Below the pieces are notes generated by a model, which searched no databases, was not told the DNA's origin, and worked only from the letters and a program-made list of their open reading frames with translations. A stretch of DNA of 50,317 nucleotides from Burkholderiales bacterium (GTDB lineage: Bacteria > Pseudomonadota > Gammaproteobacteria > Burkholderiales > Casimicrobiaceae), in the NCBI GenBank assembly GCA_020851255.1, contig JADZDA010000047.1:1-50317 (forward strand). The letters are read 5' to 3'. How positions within the stretch are numbered: position 1 is the first letter of the stretch; each line of letters begins with the position of its first letter. Shown one piece after another: positions 32,870 through 40,878 of this stretch. The translations under genes were made by a program, and so were the position numbers.

Positions 32870-33820
32870 CTATCGGAGTTCCGGAATCAGCGCCGGCAGC
32901 GGCCGGCCGGCGAAGTGCGCGTCGAGATTGGCGAGGCACAGGTCGCCCATCGCCTTGCGCGTCTCGTGCGTGCCGCTGCCCACGTGCGGCAGCAGGACGA
33001 CGTTGTCCATCGAGAGCAGCGCCCTGGGGACGTGGGGCTCGTTCTCGAACACGTCGAGCCCCGCCGCCTTGATCGTCCCGCTCTCGAGCGCCCGCACGAG
33101 CGCCGCCTCGTCGATGATCGAGCCGCGTGCGATGTTGACGATCGTGCCCTTCGCCCCCAGCGCGGCGAGCACACCGGCGTTCACGAGATGCCGGGTCGCC
33201 GCACCGCCCGGACAGGCGACGATCAGGAAGTCGCTGTCGGCGGCGAGCGATTCGAGGTCGGCCACGTAACGCCAGGTCACGCCGGGCTGCGGCCGGCGGC
33301 CGGTGTAGGCGATCCGCATTCCCATCGCCGCGAGACGTTCGGCGATCGCCTTGCCGATCCGGCCCAGGCCGAGGATGCCGGCCTTCCTGCCGCCGAGCCT
33401 GGTCGTGAGTTCGAAGCCGCCGCGTTCCCACGCACCCGCGCGCACGAAACGGTCGGCTTTCGCGAAGCCGCGGCCGGTCATCAGCACCAACCCGACCGCG
33501 ACATCCGCGACGTCGTCGGTCAGCACGTCCGGCGTGTGACCGACACGGATGCCGCGCTGGCGGCAATACTCGACCGGCACGCCGTCGTAGCCGACGCCGA
33601 ACACCGAGATGATCTCGAGCCCGGGCAACTGGTCGAGGAGTTCGGTCGGCGTGACCGTGCCGCCGCCCTGGACGAGACCCCGGACGCGCGCGCCCTCCGC
33701 CGCGAGGAGTCCTGGCTTGTGGCTCGCCAGGTGGTGATCGTGGCAGCGGTATCCGGCCTTGAGCGGCTCGTAGAGGAACGGCGGCAGCGGCGCGGTGACG
33801 AGGATGTCCTGGGTGGGCAT
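32870..33820 (-). CDS. D-2-hydroxyacid dehydrogenase (glyoxylate/hydroxypyruvate reductase-like)
   Basis: NAD(P)-dependent dehydrogenase of 316 residues. The N-terminal catalytic half contains VFGVGYDGVPVEYC and TPDVLTDDVADVAVGL. The Rossmann domain follows with GILGLGRIGKAIAERLAAMG, and YTGRRPQPG after strand two suggests NADP preference. NIARGSIIDEAALV gives the active-site Arg, the Glu is in LDVFENEPHVP, and LLPHVGSGTHETR gives the catalytic His. It reduces a 2-oxo acid such as glyoxylate or hydroxypyruvate. It is the only gene of the catabolic block on the complement, convergent with the DMT gene and only 4 bases downstream of hemD. Confidence 0.9.
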   Translation of the reverse strand: MPTQDILVTAPLPPFLYEPLKAGYRCHDHHLASHKPGLLAAEGARVRGLVQGGGTVTPTELLDQLPGLEIISVFGVGYDGVPVEYCRQRGIRVGHTPDVLTDDVADVAVGLVLMTGRGFAKADRFVRAGAWERGGFELTTRLGGRKAGILGLGRIGKAIAERLAAMGMRIAYTGRRPQPGVTWRYVADLESLAADSDFLIVACPGGAATRHLVNAGVLAALGAKGTIVNIARGSIIDEAALVRALESGTIKAAGLDVFENEPHVPRALLSMDNVVLLPHVGSGTHETRKAMGDLCLANLDAHFAGRPLPALIPELR

Positions 33821-33824
33821 GGGG

Positions 33825-34652
33825 TCAGTCCCTGGTTTCGATGTTCGAGCCGGCCGGCGGGCCGGCGTCCGCCGCCCAGTCGAGCAGGCCGGCGATCAGT
33901 CCGGCGTCACCGCCGTCGGTGAGTCTCGCGTCCAGGCCGAGCGCGCGGACGCGTTCGGCGATCCGGGGATGCGGCACGAACGCCGGCAGGCGCGCGAGCC
34001 ATCGCAGGCCCCGCTCCCCGACCGCGCGCACGAGATTCTCCGCGCCCTCCGACGACGTGAGTGTGATCGCATGCACGCGACCGTGGGCGAGCGCGTCGAC
34101 CAGGCCCTCGGCGCCGCCCTCGGGCGCGCGACGCCGGTAGCAGACGACGGACTCGACCTGCGCGCCGCGTGCGATCAGCGTGTCGGCGAGCGTCTCGCGG
34201 CCGCCTTCGCCGCGGAAGACGACCGCGCGCTTGCCGTGGACCCGGGCGAGTTCCGGCAGGGCGAGCAATCCTTCGCTGTCGTAGCTCGTCGCCGGACAGC
34301 GCGCCTCCGGAACACCGACGGCGGCGAGCGCCTCGACCGTGCCCGGGCCGGGCGCGTACGCCGGAAGGCCCGCCGGCCAGCGTCCGACCGGCGGCGCGCC
34401 GTACTCCGCGGCGTTCGCGGAAATGAAGAACGCGAAGTCGTAGCCGGCGAGTTCCGCATGCGCGCGGTCGAGCGCCGCGCGGTCGAGCGGCGGTTCGATC
34501 ACGATCGCAGGCCAGATGATCGGCGTCGCGTCCAGCGCCGCGAGCCGGCGCGCGAATCCCTCGGACTGGCGCGCCGGCCTCGTGACCAGGATGCCGCGTC
34601 CGAAGAGCGGCCCGCGCGGACGCGGCGGCGATGTCAGCGTATGGAGATTCAC
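33825..34652 (-). CDS. hemD: Uroporphyrinogen-III synthase
   Basis: Heme-pathway enzyme of 275 residues that cyclises hydroxymethylbilane with ring D inversion. The family has low sequence conservation but the pattern is present: GRGILVTRPARQSEGFARRL at the start, DFAFFISANAAEYG, PAYAPGPGTVEAL, VVFRGEGGRETLADTL, VVCYRRRAP and AITLTSSEGAENLVR, plus a final VPHPRIAERVRALG. The GTG at 34652 overlaps the stop of a 55-codon upstream reading frame. hemC, normally immediately upstream, is 7.2 kb away on the same strand, and hemX/hemY are 24 kb downstream. Confidence 0.88.
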   Translation of the reverse strand: MNLHTLTSPPRPRGPLFGRGILVTRPARQSEGFARRLAALDATPIIWPAIVIEPPLDRAALDRAHAELAGYDFAFFISANAAEYGAPPVGRWPAGLPAYAPGPGTVEALAAVGVPEARCPATSYDSEGLLALPELARVHGKRAVVFRGEGGRETLADTLIARGAQVESVVCYRRRAPEGGAEGLVDALAHGRVHAITLTSSEGAENLVRAVGERGLRWLARLPAFVPHPRIAERVRALGLDARLTDGGDAGLIAGLLDWAADAGPPAGSNIETRD

Positions 34653-34816
34653 GACGCGAGCCGGCGGACGGCTCCGCCCGCGCGGAGCAGCGCGCCGACC
34701 GGCGCGTGCGGGTAGAATCCGGCGAGTCGCGCACGCACCCGGTCGACCTTCGCGCCGGCGGGTGCGGCGACACGGACGGCGAGCGTGAGGCGGCGCGACG
34801 CGGAGTGGAGGTTCAT
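34649..34816 (-). CDS. Possible 55-residue leader ORF coupled to hemD
   Basis: On the complement an ATG at 34816 opens a 55-codon frame (MNLHSASRRLTLAVRVAAPA and onward, ending AVRRLAS) whose TGA overlaps the hemD GTG as GTGA. Third positions are almost all G or C, as in neighbouring genes. The product is basic and Ala/Arg-rich with no domain I recognise. It sits between an extended -10 (34886-34894, complement) and hemD, filling the leader. It could be a real small protein or a leader peptide for translational coupling; a + strand promoter-like hexamer at 34713-34718 lies inside it. Confidence 0.45.
   Translation of the reverse strand: MNLHSASRRLTLAVRVAAPAGAKVDRVRARLAGFYPHAPVGALLRAGGAVRRLAS
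34713..34718 (+). promoter_or_regulatory. TAGAAT -10-like hexamer upstream of the thioredoxin-fold gene
   Basis: GGGTAGAATCCGG on the + strand matches the TAGAATC word found before the MFS gene. It would give a leader of about 100 bases for the gene at 34823, antisense to the small ORF before hemD. No -35 is evident. Confidence 0.3.
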
Positions 34817-34822
34817 CGGACC

Positions 34823-35401
34823 ATGACGTCGAGAGCGGGCGACAGCGCACCGGCGAACGCCGATCGGCGAGCGGCGGTCGCGGCGATTCTAGCATCGGCG
34901 ATCGCCGCGTTCGCCGCGGGGCGGGCCGGCGACGCGCGCGCGCAGAGCGGAACGCCCGCGGGGGCGCCGCGACGCTCGAACCTGCGGCCGCGCTCGCACG
35001 CGCTGCCCGAAGCGGTCGATCTCGCGCGCGACGCCACGATCGCACGCAACACCCGGCGACCGATCCTGCTGTTCTTCGACCGCGACGACTGTCCGTATTG
35101 CGAGCGCGCGCTGCGCGAGCACCTGGTGCCGATGAGCCGGGAGTCGCCGTGGCGCGAGGACGTCCTGTTCCGCCAGGTCGAGGTCGACCGCGCGCGCCTC
35201 ATCATCGACTTCGACGGCGGCTCCAACACGCACGTCGGACTCGCGCGCCGATACAAGGCGTCGCTCACGCCGACGATCGTCGTCGTCGACGCGAACGGCC
35301 AGCCGATCGGCGATCCGATCGTCGGACTGCTGACCGCCGATTTCTACGGCGCCTACATCGAGGACGCGCTGCGCGCCGCCGTCAAGCGGCTGCGCGAGTG
35401 A
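34823..35401 (+). CDS. Exported thioredoxin-fold protein
   Basis: Protein of 192 residues. The N-terminus has two Arg before a hydrophobic stretch (AAVAAILASAIAAFAAG) ending near DARAQSG, consistent with a signal peptide with cleavage after an AxA-like site. The mature part has a thioredoxin-like fold with ILLFFDRDDCPYCERALREHLVP, a CPYC redox pair as in glutaredoxin/DsbC-type centres, and SLTPTIVVVDANGQPIGDP with the cis-Pro that faces the active site. This resembles SoxW/thioredoxin-SoxW-like periplasmic reductases. The partner is unknown; it may serve heme or cytochrome maturation given neighbouring genes, but this is inference. Confidence 0.8.
   Translation: MTSRAGDSAPANADRRAAVAAILASAIAAFAAGRAGDARAQSGTPAGAPRRSNLRPRSHALPEAVDLARDATIARNTRRPILLFFDRDDCPYCERALREHLVPMSRESPWREDVLFRQVEVDRARLIIDFDGGSNTHVGLARRYKASLTPTIVVVDANGQPIGDPIVGLLTADFYGAYIEDALRAAVKRLRE
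34886..34894 (-). promoter_or_regulatory. Extended -10 element for the hemD transcript
   Basis: On the complement the bases read TGCTAGAATC, identical to the words before hemX and hemC. It lies about 70 bases upstream of the 55-codon ORF and inside the signal-peptide part of the oppositely oriented thioredoxin-fold gene. Confidence 0.45.
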
Positions 35402-35545
35402 GTCGGGACGCGCGGTCGGAATCGCCTTCCACGAGACGGCGGATCGAGCTCCAACCGTCACTCTTCGCCGTCGGGGTGCCGGCATCCCTAGCGTCGTGCG
35501 CTTGACGTGCCTCAATTCCCGAGGATCGCCAAGTCCGACGCCCGG

Positions 35546-35554
35546 TGCTAGCAT
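35546..35554 (+). promoter_or_regulatory. Extended -10 element for the DUF2946 gene
   Basis: TGCTAGCAT ends seven bases before the ATG at 35562, the same geometry as hemX. It suggests a near-leaderless transcript for the DUF2946/TonB unit. The surrounding 35402-35561 interval holds nothing else I can support. Confidence 0.4.
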
Positions 35555-35561
35555 CGCGCCA

Positions 35562-35924
35562 ATGCGTATCCGGTCGACACGCTCGCGCATCGCCGCCGTT
35601 GTCGCCGCGCTCGCGATTCTCGTCGGCGCGGTCGCGCCGACGCCGCGCATCGCCGTAGGCGACGTCGTCTCGGCGGCGGGCGTCTGCACGGTCGACGGCT
35701 GGCGCCCCGCCGGGCCGGGGCACGCGCCCGGCGGTCCGTCGACGCATGCCGAGCATTGCGCGCTCTGCACGGCGGGCGCGGTCTGGGCACCACCGTCGTC
35801 CGCCGTCGTCGCCACGGCGGTTCCCGTCGGCCGTTCGGAACGACCCTCTCCGTCCGAAGCGCACGGCACCCTCCGCTTCGAGTGGCTGTCCGCCGCTCCT
35901 CGCGGTCCTCCCTCGCTCGCCTAG
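35562..35924 (+). CDS. DUF2946-like exported protein
   Basis: Small protein of 120 residues with a signal-like N-terminus (RSRIAAVVAALAILVGAVAP) and a pair of Cys/His motifs, GVCTVDG and EHCALCTAG, the latter typical of DUF2946. Members of this family are commonly encoded beside TonB-dependent receptors and are suspected of binding copper or another metal. The C-terminal half is Pro/Ala-rich and poorly conserved. It precedes the TonB receptor gene by 145 bases on the same strand. Confidence 0.6.
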   Translation: MRIRSTRSRIAAVVAALAILVGAVAPTPRIAVGDVVSAAGVCTVDGWRPAGPGHAPGGPSTHAEHCALCTAGAVWAPPSSAVVATAVPVGRSERPSPSEAHGTLRFEWLSAAPRGPPSLA

Positions 35925-36069
35925 CCAGCCGCTTCCGAACGCCGGACGCGCAAGCCGCGCGCCCGTGTTCGCACTCACGACCGAAGCGCCGAGGATCGCG
36001 CGCATCGCGCGCCGGCATGCCGGCGCACGCCCGCGACCCGCGCCCACGACTCCGAGGGAGAAACAGGAC

Positions 36070-38247
36070 ATGCCCGTCTGCACACTCCGGCCGCTCGCGG
36101 CCGCGCTCGCCGCCGCACTCGCGTGCGGCGCCCAGGCTCAAACCGGCGACGATCGCCGGTCGATGGATCCGATAAACGTCCGGGGTACGCCGCCGGCGGA
36201 GACGTTGTCGCTCGACGACCCGACCGCTACCGGCTCCCGTCTGGGTTTGACTCCCCGGGAAACTCCGGCCGCGGTCACGGTCATCGACCGCGCGACCATC
36301 GATCTGCGCGGAGCGATCGACACGCAGGACATCCTGCGCGGGGTACCCGGCGTCACCGCGTCTTCGCCGCCCGGTTCGGCCGGCTCGATCTTCTGGCGCG
36401 GCTTCTCGACGACCAACATCACCCAGCTCTTCAACGGCATCTCCGTGCAGTACGACGCGATCGCCGCCCGGCCGGTCGACAGCTGGATCTACGACCGCGT
36501 CGAGGCGATCGCCGGACCGTCGTCGTTCCTGTTCGGCGCCGGTGCCGTCGGTGGTTCGGTCAATTACGTGACCAAACTGCCGGTGCGCGACGCGCGCTTC
36601 GTGCACGCCCGCGCCTCCGGAGGGAACTACGACACCACGCAACTCTCCGCCGGCGTCAACGCCGCGCTCGGTTCGACCGGGGCCGTCGCCCACACCGGGC
36701 GCCTGGACGTCAATCGCTCCGCGTCGCTGGGCTGGGTCGACGGCCAGGAGCGCGAGGCCTGGCAGCTCGCCGCGTCGGTGCTGTCCGATCTCGGTCCGCG
36801 TCTCTCGCACACGCTCGCGTACGAGTACCAGCACGAGAAAGTCGACCGGCCGTACTGGGGCACGCCGCTGCTCGTGCCGACGACCGGCGAAGGCCGCATC
36901 GATCCGCGCACTCGGTTCGAGAACTACAACTCGATCGACGGGATCTACGAGCAGACCGTGCAGTGGGCGCGGTCGATCCTGGAATGGCGCCCCGCTCCGG
37001 CCACGGCCGTCCGCAACACCGCGTATCTCTACGACGCGTTGCGCGACTACCGGAACGTCGAAGTCTACCGCTACAACGCGACCAATACGCTGGTGGACCG
37101 CAGCGCAGCGCTGCTGCAGCGTCACGACCAGCGACTGATCGGCGACCGCGTCGAAGTCACGCACAGGACCCGGTTCGGCACGATCGAGTCCGACTGGGCG
37201 GCCGGGCTCGACTACTCGGTCAACAAGCAGACTCGCTTCCCCCGGTCGCTGTCGGCGGTCGTGAGTTCGGTGGATCCGGTGGATTTCACAACGGAGAACT
37301 TCTTCTCGGTTCCCGGCATGGTGCCGGGCTTCGACCCGGACCGCAGCCACCGGCTCGAGACGTTGGCGCTGTTCGCCGAGAACCGGACCAGGCTCCTGTC
37401 GAACGTCGCGCTCGTCACCGCGCTACGCCACGACCGCATCGATCTCGACGTGGTCAACCACCGGACCGCGAGCGCCTCCGATCCGGCGAGCTGGAGCCGC
37501 GACTGGCAACCGACGACCGGCCGCGCGGGCGTGGTGTGGGACGTCGCGCGCACGCTCTCGGTCTACGCGCAGTACGCGACGGCGGCCGATCCGCCCGCCG
37601 GCATCCTCACGACGGCGACGTTCACGCAGGTCCGCGATTTCGATCTCACGACCGGAAGGCAGGTGGAGGCTGGCGGCAAGTGGATCCTTCCCGACGGACG
37701 CGGGGCGATGACGCTCGCCGCCTACCGGATCGAGCGCAAGAACCTGGCGATCTCGGATCCGTCCAATCCGGGCACGACGGTTCCGGTCGGCAAGCAGTCC
37801 TCGCGCGGCATCGAGCTGGCCGCTTCGTTCAGGCCGGTCCGACCGCTGCTCCTGCAGGGCGACTTCTCGTGGGTCGACGCGCAGTTCGACGACTTCACCG
37901 AGAACGTCGCCGGCGTCGCCGTCTCCCGTGCCGGCAATCGCCCGCCGAACGTACCCGCGCGGGTCGGAAATCTGTGGCTCGCCTGGGACGCGACCTCCGC
38001 GCTGCAGGTCGGTGCCGACGTCCGCTACGTTTCGTCGCGCTTCGGCAACGCCGCCAACACGGTCTCCGATGACGCCTACACGCTGCTGGGCGGATACGCG
38101 ACCTGGAAGCTGGCGCGTAACGCGGCGCTCACCGCACGCGTGCGCAACGCGACCGACGAGGTCTACGCGGCGAGCGTGACCGGAGCGCCGATGTTCTACC
38201 TGGGCGCGCCGAGGACGTGGGAGATCGAGTTGCGGGCGTCGTTCTGA
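36070..38247 (+). CDS. TonB-dependent siderophore/metal receptor
   Basis: Outer-membrane receptor of 725 residues. The signal peptide is clear (MPVCTLRPLAAALAAALACG then AQAQ). The plug domain follows with TPAAVTVIDRATIDLRGAID, DILRGVPGV and VEAIAGPSSFLFGAGAVGG, the siderophore-receptor plug motif. The 22-strand beta barrel runs to a C-terminal Phe (WEIELRASF). The TonB box near the mature N-terminus is probably DPINVRG. An ATG with preceding GGGAGAAACAGG is the start. The next gene is a PepSY membrane protein 12 bases downstream, a usual pairing for ferric-siderophore uptake. The ligand is not determinable. Confidence 0.92.
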   Translation: MPVCTLRPLAAALAAALACGAQAQTGDDRRSMDPINVRGTPPAETLSLDDPTATGSRLGLTPRETPAAVTVIDRATIDLRGAIDTQDILRGVPGVTASSPPGSAGSIFWRGFSTTNITQLFNGISVQYDAIAARPVDSWIYDRVEAIAGPSSFLFGAGAVGGSVNYVTKLPVRDARFVHARASGGNYDTTQLSAGVNAALGSTGAVAHTGRLDVNRSASLGWVDGQEREAWQLAASVLSDLGPRLSHTLAYEYQHEKVDRPYWGTPLLVPTTGEGRIDPRTRFENYNSIDGIYEQTVQWARSILEWRPAPATAVRNTAYLYDALRDYRNVEVYRYNATNTLVDRSAALLQRHDQRLIGDRVEVTHRTRFGTIESDWAAGLDYSVNKQTRFPRSLSAVVSSVDPVDFTTENFFSVPGMVPGFDPDRSHRLETLALFAENRTRLLSNVALVTALRHDRIDLDVVNHRTASASDPASWSRDWQPTTGRAGVVWDVARTLSVYAQYATAADPPAGILTTATFTQVRDFDLTTGRQVEAGGKWILPDGRGAMTLAAYRIERKNLAISDPSNPGTTVPVGKQSSRGIELAASFRPVRPLLLQGDFSWVDAQFDDFTENVAGVAVSRAGNRPPNVPARVGNLWLAWDATSALQVGADVRYVSSRFGNAANTVSDDAYTLLGGYATWKLARNAALTARVRNATDEVYAASVTGAPMFYLGAPRTWEIELRASF

Positions 38248-38259
38248 CGGAGGCCGGCG

Positions 38260-39801
38260 ATGCGGCGCTACCTCTATCTCGCGCACCGATGGCTGGGCAT
38301 CGCCCTGTGCGCGTTCATGGCGATGTGGTTCGTCTCCGGCGTGGTCATGATGTACGTCGGCTACCCGAAGCTCACACCGGCCGAGCGGCTCGCCGCGGCG
38401 GCGCCGCTCGCGCTGCCGGTCGGCGCGGCGCCGCTGTCCACAATCTTCGCCGCGCCGGGTCGCTCAACGGCGCCGCGCGAAATCGTGCTCGCCACCGTCG
38501 GCGGACAACCGCGCTGGATCCTGGACTACGGCAAGGCCGGGCGCGTAGCAGTCGACGCCGTCTCCGGGACACCGGTGTCACCCACCGGCCCGCAGCACGC
38601 CGCCTTGTCGGCGTCCGCCTGGGCGCGAGGCGCAACGGTCGACTACGTCGATTCGGTCGACGAGGACGCCTGGACCCATTCGCGCGCGCTCGACGCGCAC
38701 CGCCCGCTCCATCGCGTCGACGTCCGCGACGAGGCCGGCACGCGCCTGTACGTGTCGTCGAGGACCGGTGAAGTCGTCCGGGACGCGACGCGCATCGAGC
38801 GGACCTGGAACTGGATGGGGGCATGGATCCACTGGCTCTACCCGTTCCGCGGAGGCTCGATCGACGCCGCCTGGCACGATATCGTCGTCTGGGTCTCGGT
38901 CGCCGGCACGCTGCTCGCGGCGACCGGACTCGTCGTCGGAGTGTGGCGCTGGCGCTTCGGCAGGCCTTACTCGAGCGGCGCGCGCACGCCCTATCACGAT
39001 CGTTCGCGGCGCTGGCACCACGTCGCCGGCCTGATCTTCGGCGCGGTGGCGACGACCTGGATCGCGAGCGGCCTGTTCTCGATGAACCCCTGGCGGATGT
39101 TCACCTCGCCCGCGCCGCCGCTCGACACCGCCGCGTTCACTGGAGGCGACCTGACGGCGGCGGCGTGGGTGCTCTCACCCACCGACGCGATCCACCACCT
39201 CGTATCCCTCGGCTTCGAGGTGCGTGAGCTCGAGCTGCGACGATTCGATGGCAAGGGTTGGTACGTCGCCTACAACGGCAGCGGGGCGTCCCGGATCCTG
39301 GCGGCCACGCCCGATGCGCGACCTGTCGAACGACTCGACCCGGTCGTGGTCGCCCACGCCGGGGCTCGACTCGTGCCGAATGCGCGCGTCGTGCGGACGA
39401 TGGTGCTCGACGGGTACGACGCGTACTGGTACGCCCGCGCCTCCCACACGATGACCGGACACGTCGAGCGGCGATTGCCGGTCGTGCGCCTCGTCTTCGA
39501 CGATCCGTACGGGACCTGGGTTCATCTCGACCCGGCGACCGCCTCGGTCGCCGGTCGACTCGACCGCCTGGGCCGGGTCAAACGCTGGGCGTTCGCCTTC
39601 CTGCACAGTGTCGACTGGTGGCCGCTGGTGTCCCGGCGCCCCGCGTGGGACCTGCTGCTGATCGCGTTGTCGATCGGCGGCGCCGCCATCAGCGTGACCG
39701 GTGTGGTCATCGGATGGCGGCGATTGCGGGGAACGGTGCCGGTGGTGCGGCGCGTGGTCCCGCCGCTCAGCGCCACGGGCGTTTCCGGAACCACCCGGTG
39801 A
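38260..39801 (+). CDS. PepSY-associated TM protein (siderophore-iron reductase type)
   Basis: Inner-membrane protein of 513 residues with the PepSY_TM layout: helix 1 at the N-terminus (YLYLAHRWLGIALCAFMAMW, with conserved HRWLG), a large periplasmic loop, and a central helix pair (WHDIVVWVSVAGTLLAATGLVVGV). WHHVAGLIFGAVATTWIASG follows, then a second periplasmic domain, and a final helix near the C-terminus (LLLIALSIGGAAISVTGVVIGW) after FAFLHSVDWWPLV. Conserved His residues in these helices likely bind heme, as in FsrB/FhuF-like reductive release systems. Its last 35 bases overlap the convergent oxygenase gene. Confidence 0.87.
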   Translation: MRRYLYLAHRWLGIALCAFMAMWFVSGVVMMYVGYPKLTPAERLAAAAPLALPVGAAPLSTIFAAPGRSTAPREIVLATVGGQPRWILDYGKAGRVAVDAVSGTPVSPTGPQHAALSASAWARGATVDYVDSVDEDAWTHSRALDAHRPLHRVDVRDEAGTRLYVSSRTGEVVRDATRIERTWNWMGAWIHWLYPFRGGSIDAAWHDIVVWVSVAGTLLAATGLVVGVWRWRFGRPYSSGARTPYHDRSRRWHHVAGLIFGAVATTWIASGLFSMNPWRMFTSPAPPLDTAAFTGGDLTAAAWVLSPTDAIHHLVSLGFEVRELELRRFDGKGWYVAYNGSGASRILAATPDARPVERLDPVVVAHAGARLVPNARVVRTMVLDGYDAYWYARASHTMTGHVERRLPVVRLVFDDPYGTWVHLDPATASVAGRLDRLGRVKRWAFAFLHSVDWWPLVSRRPAWDLLLIALSIGGAAISVTGVVIGWRRLRGTVPVVRRVVPPLSATGVSGTTR

Positions 39802-40387
39802 CCGACGTCCGTGCACGGCTCGCCGGACGCACCTCGTGCGGCACGCGACCGGCGAGGAACGCGACGAGCGTCCCACCGAGCGGTGTCACGTCGAGCATCG
39901 TGCCGTCGTCGCGCCAGATCCTGAGTTCGCCGCCGTCGCTCTCCCGCCACGACTCGTTCAGATAGACGACGCACGACAGCACGCGCGCATCGTCGTCGCG
40001 GAAGGTGTCGACGTGGCGCCCGTAGCCGGCGCCGGGCGGGTAGATCGCGTAGTGCAGCTCGACGTCGAACGCACCGAGCTGCAACGAACGGTTCGCCGCT
40101 GCACGCACGACGTCGAGCGAGGCGCGCAGCTCCCGCTCGGCCGGATCCGTCGGCCCGTCGGCCAGCCAGCGGATCCGATCGCCGCGGACATCCTCGCGCC
40201 GCACGCGCGAGGCACCCCGGCCGATGCGGGCGTCGGTGAATTCGCCGGCGGCGTCGAGCGTGCGTGCCCGATCGCGCAGATCGGCGGTCGCGCGCTCGTC
40301 CAGGAATCGCGGAACGACGGCGCAGCCCGTGTCGGCGAGCGCGGATCCGAACGCGTCGAGATCGACTACGCCGGATCCCGGAGCCAC
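39767..40387 (-). CDS. 2-oxoglutarate/Fe(II)-dependent oxygenase (prolyl 4-hydroxylase-like)
   Basis: Dioxygenase of 206 residues with a jelly-roll core. YGRHVDTF gives the HxD pair, VPHEVRPA the distal His, and SRARTSVTGWF the Arg that binds 2-oxoglutarate; YLNESWRESDGGELRIW is typical of the P4Hc/SM-20 group. The GTG at 40387 starts 3 bases after the VOC gene stop, so both share a transcript. The gene overlaps the convergent PepSY gene by 35 bases. A position next to a TonB receptor resembles PiuC-type hydroxylases, but the sequence is of the SM-20 type. Substrate unknown. Confidence 0.82.
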   Translation of the reverse strand: MAPGSGVVDLDAFGSALADTGCAVVPRFLDERATADLRDRARTLDAAGEFTDARIGRGASRVRREDVRGDRIRWLADGPTDPAERELRASLDVVRAAANRSLQLGAFDVELHYAIYPPGAGYGRHVDTFRDDDARVLSCVVYLNESWRESDGGELRIWRDDGTMLDVTPLGGTLVAFLAGRVPHEVRPASRARTSVTGWFRKRPWR

Positions 40388-40390
40388 GTG

Positions 40391-40774
40391 TCAGGCCGCA
40401 CGCTCGTCCATCGTCATCACGCCGAAGAGGTTGCCTTCGGTGTCGCGGACGTAGGCGAGCCAGCCGACGCTGGGCACGGCGAACTTGGGCACGACGACCT
40501 CACCGCCGAGCTGCCCGGCGCGCACGACCGCGATGTCGACGTCGGGCACGTTGACCACACAGGTGTACGCGTTGACCGGCTGGCCATCGCCGGGCGGGGG
40601 TCCCCGCCGGGGCATCAGGCCGCCGTCGATGCCCGGCGACGCCGGGTCGCCGGTGTGGATCAGCCAGTAATCGTCGCCGAAGCTCTCGAAGGTCCAGCCG
40701 AGCAGCCCCCCGTAGAAGCGCATCGCGCGTGCGGGCTCGGCCGCATGGATCTCGAACCAGGTCAGGCGGGACAT
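40391..40774 (-). CDS. VOC-family (glyoxalase/bleomycin-resistance-like) protein
   Basis: Single vicinal-oxygen-chelate protein of 127 residues with two beta-alpha-beta-beta-beta modules: MSRLTWFEIHAAEPARAMRF begins the first, and NAYTCVVNVPDVDIAVVRAG the second, closing with YVRDTEGNLFGVM. The pattern is that of small cytosolic VOC proteins often annotated as lyases. The potential metal ligands (His10, late Glu) are present. The actual reaction is unknown. It heads the two-gene operon with the 2OG-Fe(II) oxygenase. Confidence 0.78.
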   Translation of the reverse strand: MSRLTWFEIHAAEPARAMRFYGGLLGWTFESFGDDYWLIHTGDPASPGIDGGLMPRRGPPPGDGQPVNAYTCVVNVPDVDIAVVRAGQLGGEVVVPKFAVPSVGWLAYVRDTEGNLFGVMTMDERAA

Positions 40775-40843
40775 GCGCGGGCTCCGCGGGGTGACGACGT
40801 TCGTGCCGGCGCGGAGGCGCCTCGTTCCTCCGCCCTCCCGGCT

Positions 40844-40850
40844 ATCATAG
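40844..40850. promoter_or_regulatory. Bidirectional -10-like TATCATA element
   Basis: CTATCATAG at 40843-40851 is self-complementary around its centre: it reads TATCAT on the + strand, facing the SDR gene at 40879, and TATGAT on the complement, facing the VOC gene at 40774. It is the only AT-rich word in the 104-base divergent region. Confidence 0.35.
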
Positions 40851-40878
40851 CGCCGACTCCACCGACCGCGCCCGATCC

